Shown here in pieces: positions 25,524 through 34,468 of a DNA stretch of 64,000 bases; positions within the stretch are counted from its first letter, which is position 1; each line of letters opens with the position of its first letter. Made by a program: the position numbers and the translations under genes. A model generated the notes under the pieces. The model worked only from the letters and a program-made list of their open reading frames with translations. It was not told the origin of the DNA and ran no database searches. The DNA is taken from the NCBI RefSeq assembly GCF_900104955.1, contig NZ_FNSI01000001.1, positions 4,188,001 to 4,252,000 on the forward strand, in the 5' to 3' direction. This DNA comes from Beijerinckia sp. 28-YEA-48. Lineage in GTDB: Bacteria; Pseudomonadota; Alphaproteobacteria; Rhizobiales; Beijerinckiaceae.

Positions 25524-26003
25524 TCAGAGCTGCTTGAGCATGTTGTCGGCGCCGGAAGCCTCCGCGCCAGCGCCTTCTTCGATGTTCAGCGTGCGAACCA
25601 CGCCGTCGTCGACGAGCATGGAATAGCGGCGCGAACGCACGCCCAGACCGCGCTCGGTGAGATCGAGCTCGAGGCCGGTATCCTTGGCGAATTTACCGCT
25701 GCCATCGGCGAGGAATTCGATTTTGCCCTTGGCTTTGGAATTCTCGGCCCAGGCGTTCATCACGAAGGCGTCGTTGACGGACACGACGGCGATGGAATCG
25801 ACGCCCTTGGCCTTGATCGCGTCGGCATTATCGCGGAATCCCGGCAGATGGTTGTTGCTGCAGGTCGGCGTGAAAGCACCCGGCACGGCGAAGAGAACGA
25901 CCTTCTTGCCTTTGAAAATGTCATCGGTGGTCTTGGGCTTGGGCCCTTCCGAGGTCATGACCGTGAACGTGGCATTCGGCAGATGGTCACCAACTTTAAT
26001 CAT
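25524..26003 (-). CDS. peroxiredoxin, Prx5/AhpC-TSA type
   Basis: This 159-residue thiol peroxidase belongs to the Prx5 group, which reduces peroxides using glutathione, glutaredoxin or thioredoxin. The peroxidatic cysteine is Cys48 in VPGAFTPTCSNNHLPG. The start at 26003 (MIKVGDHLPNATF) matches the family; the longer upstream frame does not. No second conserved resolving cysteine is obvious, so it is probably 1-Cys or atypical. The 28-bp palindrome directly after the stop codon may serve as its 3' end. Confidence 0.93.
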   Translation of the reverse strand: MIKVGDHLPNATFTVMTSEGPKPKTTDDIFKGKKVVLFAVPGAFTPTCSNNHLPGFRDNADAIKAKGVDSIAVVSVNDAFVMNAWAENSKAKGKIEFLADGSGKFAKDTGLELDLTERGLGVRSRRYSMLVDDGVVRTLNIEEGAGAEASGADNMLKQL

Positions 26004-26064
26004 TACACTCTCCCTATTCGGGTTTATCAGCCGGGGCTGTGGGATTTTACGGCCAGGCCACCTT

Positions 26065-26901
26065 TTAGGGGCTGGAGGCGGCCGCGTCGAGATGGATCGC
26101 GCGTTCATAGGCGCGCGTACCGTCACGATAGGTCAAGACGACGCGCACAGGCAATGTTGCGCCTTTCGGCTTCTGCGCGAGAATCATGTCGAAGTCCTGG
26201 CCGTTGCGTTTGGTGTCGAAGAACCATCCCTCCGGCCCTTCGGCAAAAACATCGCCTTCGGCGGCCAACGGCGGCTCGAAACGCAGCGACCATTTCGGCT
26301 TTGGTCCTTCGAGCCGCACCACCGACGCAACGGGCGGTTCAGCGCCGCTGACGGACTTGGGCACCTGCGCCTCGAAAACGGCGATGTGCTGCGCCGCCCG
26401 TGCACTCACGGCTGCGCCCGGCGTCAGCGTGATCTGCAGATTGGCCTCCGCCGGAATGCAGATTTTCTCGCAGGCGGCGTAATTCAGATGCAGGTCGAGT
26501 TGGACCGGACGCGTCGGATCGACCGGCTTGACCCGAAGGGGGAAAATCACCTCATGGCGATAGCCAAACGCCTCCTGGCCCGCCTCTTCGAGGCGGAAAG
26601 GCGCCGGATAGGCCACATCGACGGCGGCCAGATTGACCGATTTCGTGAAATCGAACGTCGGCGGCACGCCAGCCTCGCCGGGCATGCGCCAATAGGTCAG
26701 GGCCTGGCCCTCGAGTTTAATCTGCACCCCGGCCCGATACACACCCTCGGTCATGGGACCGGCCGAGACCAAGCGGGCGCGCGAATTGGGGCCAGCCGTC
26801 CATGGCGACGCGCCATCGCTCGCTGCGGCGGGCGCCGCAGCAAATGCAAATAGCAGTGTCCCGACCAGCCAACCCGTTGTTTTTAGATGCCGCATCATCA
26901 T
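26065..26901 (-). CDS. DsbD N-terminal-domain-like periplasmic protein
   Basis: This 278-residue protein has three consecutive Met codons at its start and a signal peptide ending in AAPAAASD. The mature part resembles the N-terminal domain of DsbD-family disulfide reductases, with the two-cysteine motif YAACEKICIPAEANL and a second C-terminal beta-domain. There is no transmembrane electron-transfer domain, so it is either a stand-alone domain served by another DsbD/CcdA, or a periplasmic thiol protein of copper or cytochrome c handling. It lies 61 bp upstream of the peroxiredoxin gene on the same strand, which suggests linked redox roles. Confidence 0.78.
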   Translation of the reverse strand: MMMRHLKTTGWLVGTLLFAFAAAPAAASDGASPWTAGPNSRARLVSAGPMTEGVYRAGVQIKLEGQALTYWRMPGEAGVPPTFDFTKSVNLAAVDVAYPAPFRLEEAGQEAFGYRHEVIFPLRVKPVDPTRPVQLDLHLNYAACEKICIPAEANLQITLTPGAAVSARAAQHIAVFEAQVPKSVSGAEPPVASVVRLEGPKPKWSLRFEPPLAAEGDVFAEGPEGWFFDTKRNGQDFDMILAQKPKGATLPVRVVLTYRDGTRAYERAIHLDAAASSP

Positions 26902-27079
26902 GATGCAATGTAGCCGCGAGGGGTTCACGGCGCTACCAACAATCGCGTGACGCGGTTTTGCGATCGCAGGCCAACCGGGCTTGTCGCCGCACTGTCGCAG
27001 GCCACGCTCCTTTGCTAGAAGCAGATTAACACGTCCGTTTGGCGCCCATTTCAGCTGAAACATCCAAGGAAGAGCGTTC

Positions 27080-28357
27080 ATGCATCCCAATGATCCGTCC
27101 CTGCGTTCCTTTATCGAAGTTGCAGCGGACAGCGATTTTCCGATCCAAAATCTGCCCTATGGGGTGATTTCGACCAGTGACGACCGGCGCCAGCGGGTCG
27201 CCGTGGCCATCGGCGACCATGTACTCGACCTGGGCATCATGGAGGATGCGGGCCTGCTGCCGCGCGTTTCCGCCAAGCCGGTGTTCCGCACCGGATCGAT
27301 CAATGCGCTAATGGCCAACGGCGCCTATGGCATCGGCACGGTGCGCCGCAAGATCAGCGAATTGCTGCGCCATGACTCACCGACCCTGCGCGACAACGAA
27401 GCCCTGGCAAAGCGCGCGCTCATTCCGATGAAGAACGTGAAGCTGCATCGGCCGGTGGATGTGCCGGGCTACACCGATTTCTATTCGTCGCGCGAACACG
27501 CGACCAATGTCGGCACCATGTTCCGTGGCAAGGACAATGCTTTGCAGGAGAACTGGCTGCACATTCCCATCGGCTACAACGGCCGCGCCAGCACGGTTGT
27601 CGTCAGCGGCACGCCGGTGATCCGGCCGCAAGGCCAGCTCAAGGCGCCAGGCGACAGCATGCCGACCTTCGGGCCGAGCAAGCGTCTCGATATCGAATTG
27701 GAAATGGGGGCCATCGTCGGGCGCAGCACCGAGATGGGCCACATCATGGATGTGGACGAGGCGCAATATTCGATCTTCGGCTTCGCCCTGTTCAACGATT
27801 GGAGCGCGCGCGACATCCAACAGTGGGAATATGTGCCGCTCGGCCCGTTCCAAGGCAAAGCCTTCGCCTCGACGCTCGGCGCCTGGATCGTGACGAAGGA
27901 AGCGCTGGAGCCCTTCGCCATTCATGGCCCGAAACAGGATCCAGAGCCCCTGCCCTATCTGCGCCAGGACAAGCCCCACAACTACGACATCCACCTCGAA
28001 GTGGAACTGAAGCCCGCCAATGCGACGCGCGGCACGGTGATCAGCGTCTCCAACTTCAAGTATATGTATTGGTCGAGCGCGCAGCAGCTGGCGCATCATT
28101 CGTCGTCGGGCTGCGCCATGTCGGTGGGAGACCTGATCGGCTCCGGCACGATCAGCGGGCCGGACAAAGGCAGCTACGGCTCCATGCTGGAATTGTCCTG
28201 GGGCGGCAAGGAACCGATCGAACTGGTCGAAGGCGGCACGCGGACCTTCCTCGAGGACGGCGACACCATCACTCTGCGCGGCTATGCTCAGGGCGAGGGC
28301 TATCGCATCGGCTTCGGCGAGGCCTCGGGCCAGATCCTACCCGCCAAGATCAAATAG
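27080..28357 (+). CDS. fahA: fumarylacetoacetase
   Basis: This 425-residue enzyme catalyses the last step of tyrosine/homogentisate degradation, fumarylacetoacetate to fumarate and acetoacetate. The N-terminal SH3-like domain (FPIQNLPYGVIS) and the C-terminal metal domain are both present: DFYSSREHATNVGTMFR, LDIELEMGAIVG, FNDWSARDIQQWEYVPLGPFQGKAF and MYWSSAQQLAHHSSSGC. Length fits true FAH. A good ribosome site (AAGGAAGAG) precedes the ATG. No other homogentisate pathway gene is in the window, so hmgA and maiA must be elsewhere. It diverges from the DsbD-like gene. Confidence 0.95.
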   Translation: MHPNDPSLRSFIEVAADSDFPIQNLPYGVISTSDDRRQRVAVAIGDHVLDLGIMEDAGLLPRVSAKPVFRTGSINALMANGAYGIGTVRRKISELLRHDSPTLRDNEALAKRALIPMKNVKLHRPVDVPGYTDFYSSREHATNVGTMFRGKDNALQENWLHIPIGYNGRASTVVVSGTPVIRPQGQLKAPGDSMPTFGPSKRLDIELEMGAIVGRSTEMGHIMDVDEAQYSIFGFALFNDWSARDIQQWEYVPLGPFQGKAFASTLGAWIVTKEALEPFAIHGPKQDPEPLPYLRQDKPHNYDIHLEVELKPANATRGTVISVSNFKYMYWSSAQQLAHHSSSGCAMSVGDLIGSGTISGPDKGSYGSMLELSWGGKEPIELVEGGTRTFLEDGDTITLRGYAQGEGYRIGFGEASGQILPAKIK

Positions 28358-28393
28358 GCGACGACTCGCATCAAAAATCAGAATGCCTTAACG

Positions 28394-28424
28394 TCGGCCG
28401 CCTAGTTATAACTTAGGCGGCCGA
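28394..28424 (+). terminator. stem-loop downstream of fahA
   Basis: TCGGCCGCCTA (28394-28404) pairs perfectly with TAGGCGGCCGA (28414-28424) over a 9-base loop. Only TTAG follows, so termination is plausible but not certain. Confidence 0.5.
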
Positions 28425-28446
28425 TTAGCCGTTGCCTGGACCCTTT

Positions 28447-29394
28447 ATGCGCCCTCTTGCCCTCGTCTTCGCTCTTTTGTCCGCCGGAACGCTGCCGGCC
28501 GCGGCACAATTGCAATTGCCGGGAGCGGTCGGCGGCTCAACACCGGTTGGCGGCTCCGGCGCGACAGCGCCGGGCGGGCCGCGCAGCGGCGGTGGTGAAG
28601 GCCCGCACAATGCATCACCGGTGGCCGTCCGCGCGCCCTCCGAGGACACCATCATCAACCGATCGCTGCGGCTCAACGGCCGGCAAGGACAGATGGTGTT
28701 CGAGCGTAGGGACGGCGTCCTGACCTTGAAAACCTTCGTCATCGCCGGCGAACAGATGTCGCGGCGCGGCGAAGCCTGCCAGGTCGAAGTCGCTGGCGGC
28801 CCATTCTCGGCGCAGCGCTCGGGCCGGTCCGATGGCCTGCACCGCTACGAAGTTTCGATCGAAAGCTGCCCGTTCACCTTCGACGTGATGGATGGCGCCC
28901 TTCAGGTCAATGTCGGCGAGGCCACGTCCAGCTCACCGCTGGGTGGCGTCTGCGAATTCAAACAGGCGGATTGCCGGGGCTATGTCGCCGGCGTCTGGGG
29001 ACCGGCGGGCAATTCGATTGGGCCAAACGAAACCCGTGAAATCGAAAAGATCCGCAGCAGAGCCGAGAGCAATGCGCGTAGCAATTTCCGCGCCCTGATC
29101 GCCGCGCAGGGGCGCGACAAGGCGATGGTGAAAGCCGTCGCCGCCGAACAGGCCGGCTTCTCGTCACGCCGCGCCGAGCGCTGCGCCGACTATGACCGCG
29201 AGGAGGTGCACGGCTTCTGCGCCTCGCGCGTGACCGAAGCCTGGGCCGTCACGCTGCGGGCCAAGCTCAATCCGGCGACCTTCCAGCGGGACGATGAGTC
29301 CGGCGAGAAACGGGCGCCGACGCGGCCACGGCCGAAACGCGCCGCCGCACCGCCGCCTGGCGAACAAGCGCCGGCCGAGCCTGCCATCAGGTAA
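28447..29394 (+). CDS. secreted hypothetical protein
   Basis: This 315-residue protein begins with a signal peptide (MRPLALVFALLSAGTLPAAAQ), followed by a Gly/Pro/Ser-rich region (about 22-60). The central part (about 70-180) is predicted mainly beta, with paired cysteines (GEACQVE, IESCPFT, GVCEFKQADC). Residues 190-270 look like a helical domain with cysteines in RRAERCADY and HGFCASR. The tail is Pro/Arg-rich. I do not recognise the family; proteins of this look recur in Bradyrhizobiaceae-type genomes. It lies between fahA and an MFS gene and may be in one transcript with the latter. Confidence 0.65.
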   Translation: MRPLALVFALLSAGTLPAAAQLQLPGAVGGSTPVGGSGATAPGGPRSGGGEGPHNASPVAVRAPSEDTIINRSLRLNGRQGQMVFERRDGVLTLKTFVIAGEQMSRRGEACQVEVAGGPFSAQRSGRSDGLHRYEVSIESCPFTFDVMDGALQVNVGEATSSSPLGGVCEFKQADCRGYVAGVWGPAGNSIGPNETREIEKIRSRAESNARSNFRALIAAQGRDKAMVKAVAAEQAGFSSRRAERCADYDREEVHGFCASRVTEAWAVTLRAKLNPATFQRDDESGEKRAPTRPRPKRAAAPPPGEQAPAEPAIR

Positions 29395-29438
29395 GAAGCA
29401 TCACCTGACAGATCCGCGCATTTCGCGATGCAGATGCG

Positions 29439-30656
29439 GTGAAAGGATATGGGAGCGTGATCGAGGAAACGTCGCCGGCAGAACTGCGCAGGCGCACATC
29501 CACCTCGATCTTGCTGGGCGGCACGCAAATGCTGGCCTGGGGCTCAAGCTATTACCTGCCCGCGATCATCGCCGCGCCGGTGGCGCGCGATCTCGGATTG
29601 CCCCAGCCTTGGTTCTTCGGCGCCTTTTCCGTCGCGCTTCTGGTCTCCGCCCTGCTCAGCCCGGCCGCCGGGCGCTGGGTCGACCGGCACGGCGGCTTTG
29701 GCATTCTGTGTTTCTCCAACGTGGTGTTTGCCGCCGGCCTGCTGCTGCTCGCCAGCGCCCACGGCCCGATCATGCTGTTCCTCGCCTGGGCCATTCTCGG
29801 CGTCGGCATCACCATCGGTCTCTACGAAACCACGTTCGCGGCGCTCGCCGGCGTCTATGGCCTGGCGGCGCGTGGACCGATCACCATGGTGAGCGTGCTG
29901 GGCGGCTTGGCCAGTACGGTGAGCTGGCCAGCCACCGCCTGGATAGAGGCGCACTACGGCTGGCGCACTGCCTGCCTTGTCTGGGCCGTTCTCCATATGA
30001 CGGTCGGACTGGGCTTGCATCTCCTGTTCGCGCCGCGCGGCGTGCGCAATACCCCGCCTGACAGTACGTCAGACACGGTCGGACAGAGTGCGGCAGCACC
30101 GAAATTGACCGAACGGCGCATGGCTCTGCTCGCCTTCATCTTCGCGGCAGTCTGGTTCATCACTACGGCGATGGCCTCGCATTTGCCGGGCCTGTTGCAG
30201 ATCGCCGGTGTCTCGGCGACCGCGGCGATAATCGCCTCGGCCCTCGTCGGGCCGGCCCAGGTGTTCGCCCGCCTGATGGAATATGGCTTCGCCCGCCATC
30301 TGCATCCGATGTTCTCGGCCCGCATCGCCGCGCTCGGTCATCCCCTTGCCGCCGTCGTTCTCCTGGCCTTGGGGCCGATCGCCGCCATCCCCTGCGCCAT
30401 GCTGCACGGTTTCGGTAATGGCATTCTAACGACGGCGAAAGGCACGCTGCCGCTGGCGATCTTCGGATCGCATCACTATGGCTTCCGCCAGGGCCTCCTG
30501 AGCATTCCGGCGCGCCTGACCCAGGCCTTGGCGCCGCTCGCCTTCGGCTTCATGATCGAAATGTGGGGGCTTTCGGCGTTGATCGTTTCGACCGTACTCA
30601 GCCTTCTGATCCTCGCCGCATTGCTCGTACTCCGCACGGACGAAACGACACACTGA
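29439..30656 (+). CDS. major facilitator superfamily transporter
   Basis: This is a transporter of about 405 residues with 12 predicted transmembrane helices and the short central loop of MFS proteins (about 190-210). The helix 2-3 loop AAGRWVDRHGGFG is the MFS signature region. Two GTG starts are possible: 29439, and 29457, which follows AAAGGATATGGGA; I give the longer one. Sequence resembles monocarboxylate/oxalate-type permeases, but the substrate cannot be assigned. It is followed by a region of palindromes and the double-barrel porin gene. Confidence 0.82.
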   Translation: MKGYGSVIEETSPAELRRRTSTSILLGGTQMLAWGSSYYLPAIIAAPVARDLGLPQPWFFGAFSVALLVSALLSPAAGRWVDRHGGFGILCFSNVVFAAGLLLLASAHGPIMLFLAWAILGVGITIGLYETTFAALAGVYGLAARGPITMVSVLGGLASTVSWPATAWIEAHYGWRTACLVWAVLHMTVGLGLHLLFAPRGVRNTPPDSTSDTVGQSAAAPKLTERRMALLAFIFAAVWFITTAMASHLPGLLQIAGVSATAAIIASALVGPAQVFARLMEYGFARHLHPMFSARIAALGHPLAAVVLLALGPIAAIPCAMLHGFGNGILTTAKGTLPLAIFGSHHYGFRQGLLSIPARLTQALAPLAFGFMIEMWGLSALIVSTVLSLLILAALLVLRTDETTH

Positions 30657-30662
30657 GCCTGT

Positions 30663-30680
30663 CCTATACTCTCGTATAGG
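30663..30680. promoter_or_regulatory. palindrome CCTATAC-TCTC-GTATAGG
   Basis: Perfect 7-bp arms with a 4-base centre lie 7 bp past the MFS stop codon, in the 212-bp region before the porin gene. No T-run follows. It is operator-like; the cognate factor is unknown. Confidence 0.4.
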
Positions 30681-30812
30681 GGCACCACCCTTAAAGACAC
30701 TGTCTTGCGTCGCCTCCCGCTGGTACCTGACCGACATCGGTCGGGGGCTCCGTCCGCCAGCGAAATTAATCGGTCGCGACGCCTGCATCCCTTTTGGTGG
30801 TGTCTGGGCGTG

Positions 30813-30838
30813 CAGAGTGTATCTTAGGCTACACTCTG
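30813..30838. promoter_or_regulatory. inverted repeat CAGAGTGTA-N8-TACACTCTG
   Basis: Perfect 9-bp arms (30813-30821, 30830-30838) just upstream of the possible porin start codons at 30845 and 30869. It could be an operator overlapping the promoter or a leader hairpin that affects translation. Confidence 0.5.
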
Positions 30839-30868
30839 TGTATTATGGTACAAATACGTCTGGGTTTT

Positions 30869-32881
30869 ATGATGACTTGCCAGCCTGTTCAGCCTCTCCG
30901 TCCCTCTGTCCAGAGCGCGTCCCGCCATCGCCGCATCGGCGCAGGCATTTCTCTGCTGCTCGCCATCACGCCTGTATCCGTAGCTCATGCGGCGGATATC
31001 GAGGTAAAGCCTGTGAAAAAGGCGGCGCCCGCACCCGCGCGCTGGAATGGATTCTATATCGGCGGCCACTTCGGCTATGGCGGCGGCAGCCTAGGCAAGA
31101 ACGTCAACGCCATTCCCAACCAGGCCGTCATCGGACCACCGACCGTCACCGGCTTAGTCGGCGGTTTGCAGGCCGGCTACAACTTTCAGCTTCCCAGCAA
31201 TTGGGTTGCCGGCGTGGAAGCCGACGTGACCTTCCCGAGCCCGTCGGACGTACCGCGCACCAAGCCGACCTTGTTCAATACGACGCTCGACGCGATGGGC
31301 ACGCTGCGTGGCCGCCTCGGCTATGCCTTCGGCCCGTTCCTGCCCTATGTGACGGGCGGATTGGCTTATGGCCGCTCCAAGCTTGATATCCTCACGCCCG
31401 GCGGCGATCTGATCTCCGCCAATCATCTCTGGCATGTCGGCTGGACGGCCGGCGCCGGCATCGAAATGGCGCTCAACGGCCCGTGGAGCGCAAGGCTCGA
31501 ATATAGCTATACGGATCTTGGACCCCGCACCTATCGCATTGGCGGCGTGGCGTTCCCGACCGTCCGGCCGCAAGTGCAGACGGTGAAGTTCGGCCTCAAC
31601 TATCAATTCGGTGACGGCAGCACGCCGCCAACCGAAGTCTCGCCAGACTGGAATGTCCACGGCCAGACCACGTTCATCATGCAAGCCTATCCGCGCATCC
31701 GTTCGGCTTACGCAGGCCAGAACAGCCTTCCCGCCGTGGGTCAAGGCCGCGAGACCTGGACCGCCAGCGCCTTTCTCGGCCTGCGTTTGTGGAACGGTGG
31801 CGAATTCTATTTCAATCCGGAACTCGCCCAGGGGTTTGGTTTGAACTCCACCCTCGGCATCGCCGGCTTCCCCAATGGCGAAGCGCAGAAGGGCGGCGCT
31901 GTCTATGCGAAGATTCGTCCGCAGCGCTATTACCTGCGCCAGACCTTCGGCCTTGGTGGCGAACAGGAAGAGGTCGAAGATGGCCCGCTGCAACTGGCCG
32001 GCAAGCGCGACATCGATCGCATCACCGTCATCGTCGGTCGTTTCGCCGTCGGCGATTTCTTCGACGGCAACAGCTATGCCAAGGACCCACGCGCCGACTT
32101 CATGAACTGGGCGATGTGGTCATCGGGCGCATACGATTTCCCCGCCGATTTGCCCGGCATGACCCGAGGCGCGGTGGTCGAGTTGAATCGCAAGGACTGG
32201 GCCGTGCGCGCCGGGTTCTTTCAAGTGCCGCAAGGACCCAATAGCGACGACCTCATCTTCAAGGGCGGCGCTGGCGGCGTCGTCGAATTCGAGGGGCGCT
32301 ACAGCCTGTACGATAAGCCCGGCAAGCTGCGCCTCGGCACCTTCCTGACGCGCGGGCGCACGGCCGACTACAATCAGGCCATCGATATCGCGGCGCTCAA
32401 TCCGGCGTTCAACATCAACGATGTCGCGGCGAACACACGCCGCAACCGCGACAAATACGGCGTCTATGCCAATCTCGAACAGGCGATCACCGATGACGTC
32501 GGCTTCTTCGCCCGCGCCAGCTGGAACGACGGACGCTCGGAAATCCTGTCCTTCACCGACATCGACCGCAGCGTCTCAGCCGGCTTCTCGATCAAGGGCG
32601 CCTCCTGGGGGCGCCCCAATGACACGATCGGCATCGGCGGCGCCATCAATGGCCTATCAAAGGCGCATCAGAACTTCCTCGCCGCCGGCGGCTATGGCCT
32701 GTTGATCGGCGATGGCCGTCTCAACTACGGCACCGAGAAGATTCTTGAGACCTTCTATTCGGTGAAGGTGAACAAGTGGGCGACCGTGACGTTCGACTAT
32801 CAGTTCATCTCGAACCCCGCTTACAACACGGCACGCGGACCCGCTTCCGTGTTTTCGATGCGCGCCCACGCGGAGTTTTAA
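30869..32881 (+). CDS. double-barrel outer-membrane protein: Omp25/31-like domain fused to OprB-type carbohydrate porin
   Basis: This protein is about 670 residues long. The signal peptide (to about residue 42, PVSVAHAAD) is followed by a small beta-barrel of the Omp25/31 type (WNGFYIGGHFGYGGG, GLQAGYNFQLPSNWVAGVEADV, RLGYAFGPFLPYVTGGLAYG, VKFGLNYQF). After a TEVSPDW linker comes an OprB-like carbohydrate-selective porin domain (about 265-670: YPRIRSAYAG, GLRLWNGGEFYFNPELAQGFG, NAMWSSGAYDF-like segments) ending in an aromatic residue (HAEF). Such fusions occur in Bradyrhizobium relatives. ATG codons at 30845 and 30869 are both possible starts. It converges with the DUF5996 gene 8 bp away. Confidence 0.85.
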   Translation: MMTCQPVQPLRPSVQSASRHRRIGAGISLLLAITPVSVAHAADIEVKPVKKAAPAPARWNGFYIGGHFGYGGGSLGKNVNAIPNQAVIGPPTVTGLVGGLQAGYNFQLPSNWVAGVEADVTFPSPSDVPRTKPTLFNTTLDAMGTLRGRLGYAFGPFLPYVTGGLAYGRSKLDILTPGGDLISANHLWHVGWTAGAGIEMALNGPWSARLEYSYTDLGPRTYRIGGVAFPTVRPQVQTVKFGLNYQFGDGSTPPTEVSPDWNVHGQTTFIMQAYPRIRSAYAGQNSLPAVGQGRETWTASAFLGLRLWNGGEFYFNPELAQGFGLNSTLGIAGFPNGEAQKGGAVYAKIRPQRYYLRQTFGLGGEQEEVEDGPLQLAGKRDIDRITVIVGRFAVGDFFDGNSYAKDPRADFMNWAMWSSGAYDFPADLPGMTRGAVVELNRKDWAVRAGFFQVPQGPNSDDLIFKGGAGGVVEFEGRYSLYDKPGKLRLGTFLTRGRTADYNQAIDIAALNPAFNINDVAANTRRNRDKYGVYANLEQAITDDVGFFARASWNDGRSEILSFTDIDRSVSAGFSIKGASWGRPNDTIGIGGAINGLSKAHQNFLAAGGYGLLIGDGRLNYGTEKILETFYSVKVNKWATVTFDYQFISNPAYNTARGPASVFSMRAHAEF

Positions 32882-32888
32882 ACGAGGC

Positions 32889-33836
32889 CTACAAGGCGCG
32901 CGGATGACCGGGACGGCCGAGACTGCACTCCAAGGCCGCGCGATCCCATTTGCCGAGATCAGCCGCTGCATCATAGGTGCTGCGCAGGAACGCCATGAGC
33001 GCGGCCTGCGGATCGCCGGCGGTGCGCACTGCGTCATAGGGTAGGATGAACTCGCCGAGGTCTTTCGAGAAGAAGGCCTCGCGTGGTTCCACGGAAGCCG
33101 CGCCAAAGCCCGCGGGCGCCGGATAGGCATAGGAATAGAAAGCCGGATAATCGATAGGACCGCCGCCCGGCCAAAAGCCAGCACTCGACACTTCATGCGA
33201 ATAGGCTTCGCGTGTGACCGCGTCGGACAGATAGGGCACGCCACCAGGATGCGGCGGCGCCTTCCGGCCAGAGAAGCGCGTCACCGCCAGGTCGAAACTA
33301 CCCCAAAAGAAATGCACCGGGCTGACCTTGCCGATGAAGCTGGTGCGGAAACGGGCAAGTACCTCCTGCGTCGACAACAAGATGCGCCAGAAGCGATGCG
33401 CATAATCGCGATCGTAGGCGGCGTGAATGCGATCCTGATCGAAGGGAATGCAATCGGCCAACTCGCACGGCATGGTGCGAATATCCATGGCGAGCCCGAG
33501 CTCGGAGAAGGCGACCTCGACCTCTTCGTAAAATTCCGCGACCGATTTTGGCGCCAGCATGATCTGACGGCTATGGCCGTCGCTCGTGCGCACCCATAGT
33601 AGATGATCGATGAAATCGAAGTCGATCTGAAATTCGCGCGGACCAGGAATGGGCGACGTCGTCAAACCGCGCGCCGTCACATAAAGCGGCACATGCCAGG
33701 AGTGGTTCTGCCATGGCGTATACGCCAGGCGGATCTTGCCGATGACCTGGCTCCACAAATGCAGCGTTTCGCAACTGCTCTTCCAGGCGGCATAGGGTAG
33801 CTCGGGCCAGTGTTCTGCATTGGCGGCAAGCGACAT
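32889..33836 (-). CDS. DUF5996 family protein
   Basis: This 315-residue soluble protein matches the DUF5996 family by its opening WPELPYAAWKSSCETLHLWSQ and VIGKIRLAYTPWQNHSWHVPLYVTARGLTT, plus the late HFFWGSFDLAVTRFSGR and PGGGPIDYPAFYSYAYPAP segments. No catalytic motif or signal peptide is visible; function is unknown. A strong ribosome site (GGAAGGAG) supports the start. It stands alone, converging with the porin gene; the OsmC gene lies 105 bp upstream on the same strand. Confidence 0.85.
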   Translation of the reverse strand: MSLAANAEHWPELPYAAWKSSCETLHLWSQVIGKIRLAYTPWQNHSWHVPLYVTARGLTTSPIPGPREFQIDFDFIDHLLWVRTSDGHSRQIMLAPKSVAEFYEEVEVAFSELGLAMDIRTMPCELADCIPFDQDRIHAAYDRDYAHRFWRILLSTQEVLARFRTSFIGKVSPVHFFWGSFDLAVTRFSGRKAPPHPGGVPYLSDAVTREAYSHEVSSAGFWPGGGPIDYPAFYSYAYPAPAGFGAASVEPREAFFSKDLGEFILPYDAVRTAGDPQAALMAFLRSTYDAAADLGKWDRAALECSLGRPGHPRAL

Positions 33837-33941
33837 ATCGCTCTCCTTCCGTTCCCGAAGGAAGCCCGCATAATAGCGGGCCCGCGCACTCTGACAGGAG
33901 GCGCGGTCACCATCAAGACCAGGACCAGACCTGTGAGGCGT

Positions 33942-34451
33942 TCAGGCGCGCGCGACGTTGAGCGTCAGTTTCGGCGGCTTGCTCAGGGTCTGGAAGATGA
34001 CGCAATAGCGCTCGGTGAGCTTGATCAGGGCGTCGATCTTGTCTTGCGGTGCATCGGTGTCGAGATCGAACGACAGTCTGATCTCACGGAAACCAACTGG
34101 CGCATCCTTGGCAACGCCGAGCGTGCCGCGAAAATCGAGATCGCCTTCGGCCTTAACCACGCCAGCCTTCAGAGGGATCTCCAGCGCGGTGGCGACCGCC
34201 TTCAAGGTGACGCCGGCGCAGGCGACGAGCGCCTCGAGCAGCATGTCGCCTGAACACAGTTCAGCGCCGGAGCCGCCGGTGGCCGGATGCAGGCCAACGA
34301 CCGCTAAGGCGCGGCCGGTCTCGACCTTACACGCGATCTTCGATTCATCGATCGAGCCTTGCGCCTTCAGCGTGATCAAAGCTGTGTCGGGCGCGTCCTT
34401 ATACCTGTCTTTGTAGGGCGCCTGCATGGCGCGGAGCGAGGCGGAATCCAT
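33942..34451 (-). CDS. OsmC family protein
   Basis: This 169-residue protein is of the OsmC/Ohr fold, whose members reduce organic hydroperoxides with a reactive cysteine pair. The two conserved cysteines are visible in ALVACAGVTLKAV and ERYCVIFQTLS. The N-terminal beta-sheet (SKIACKVETGRALAVVGLHPATGG) carries an extra cysteine. It is transcribed with the upstream ABC transporter genes (17 bp gap), and the pairing of OsmC with sulfonate-type importers recurs in bacteria. It may therefore act on a sulfur compound or protect against sulfite-linked oxidants; this is inference. Confidence 0.88.
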   Translation of the reverse strand: MDSASLRAMQAPYKDRYKDAPDTALITLKAQGSIDESKIACKVETGRALAVVGLHPATGGSGAELCSGDMLLEALVACAGVTLKAVATALEIPLKAGVVKAEGDLDFRGTLGVAKDAPVGFREIRLSFDLDTDAPQDKIDALIKLTERYCVIFQTLSKPPKLTLNVARA

Positions 34452-34468
34452 GAATGAGCTCCCTAAAA

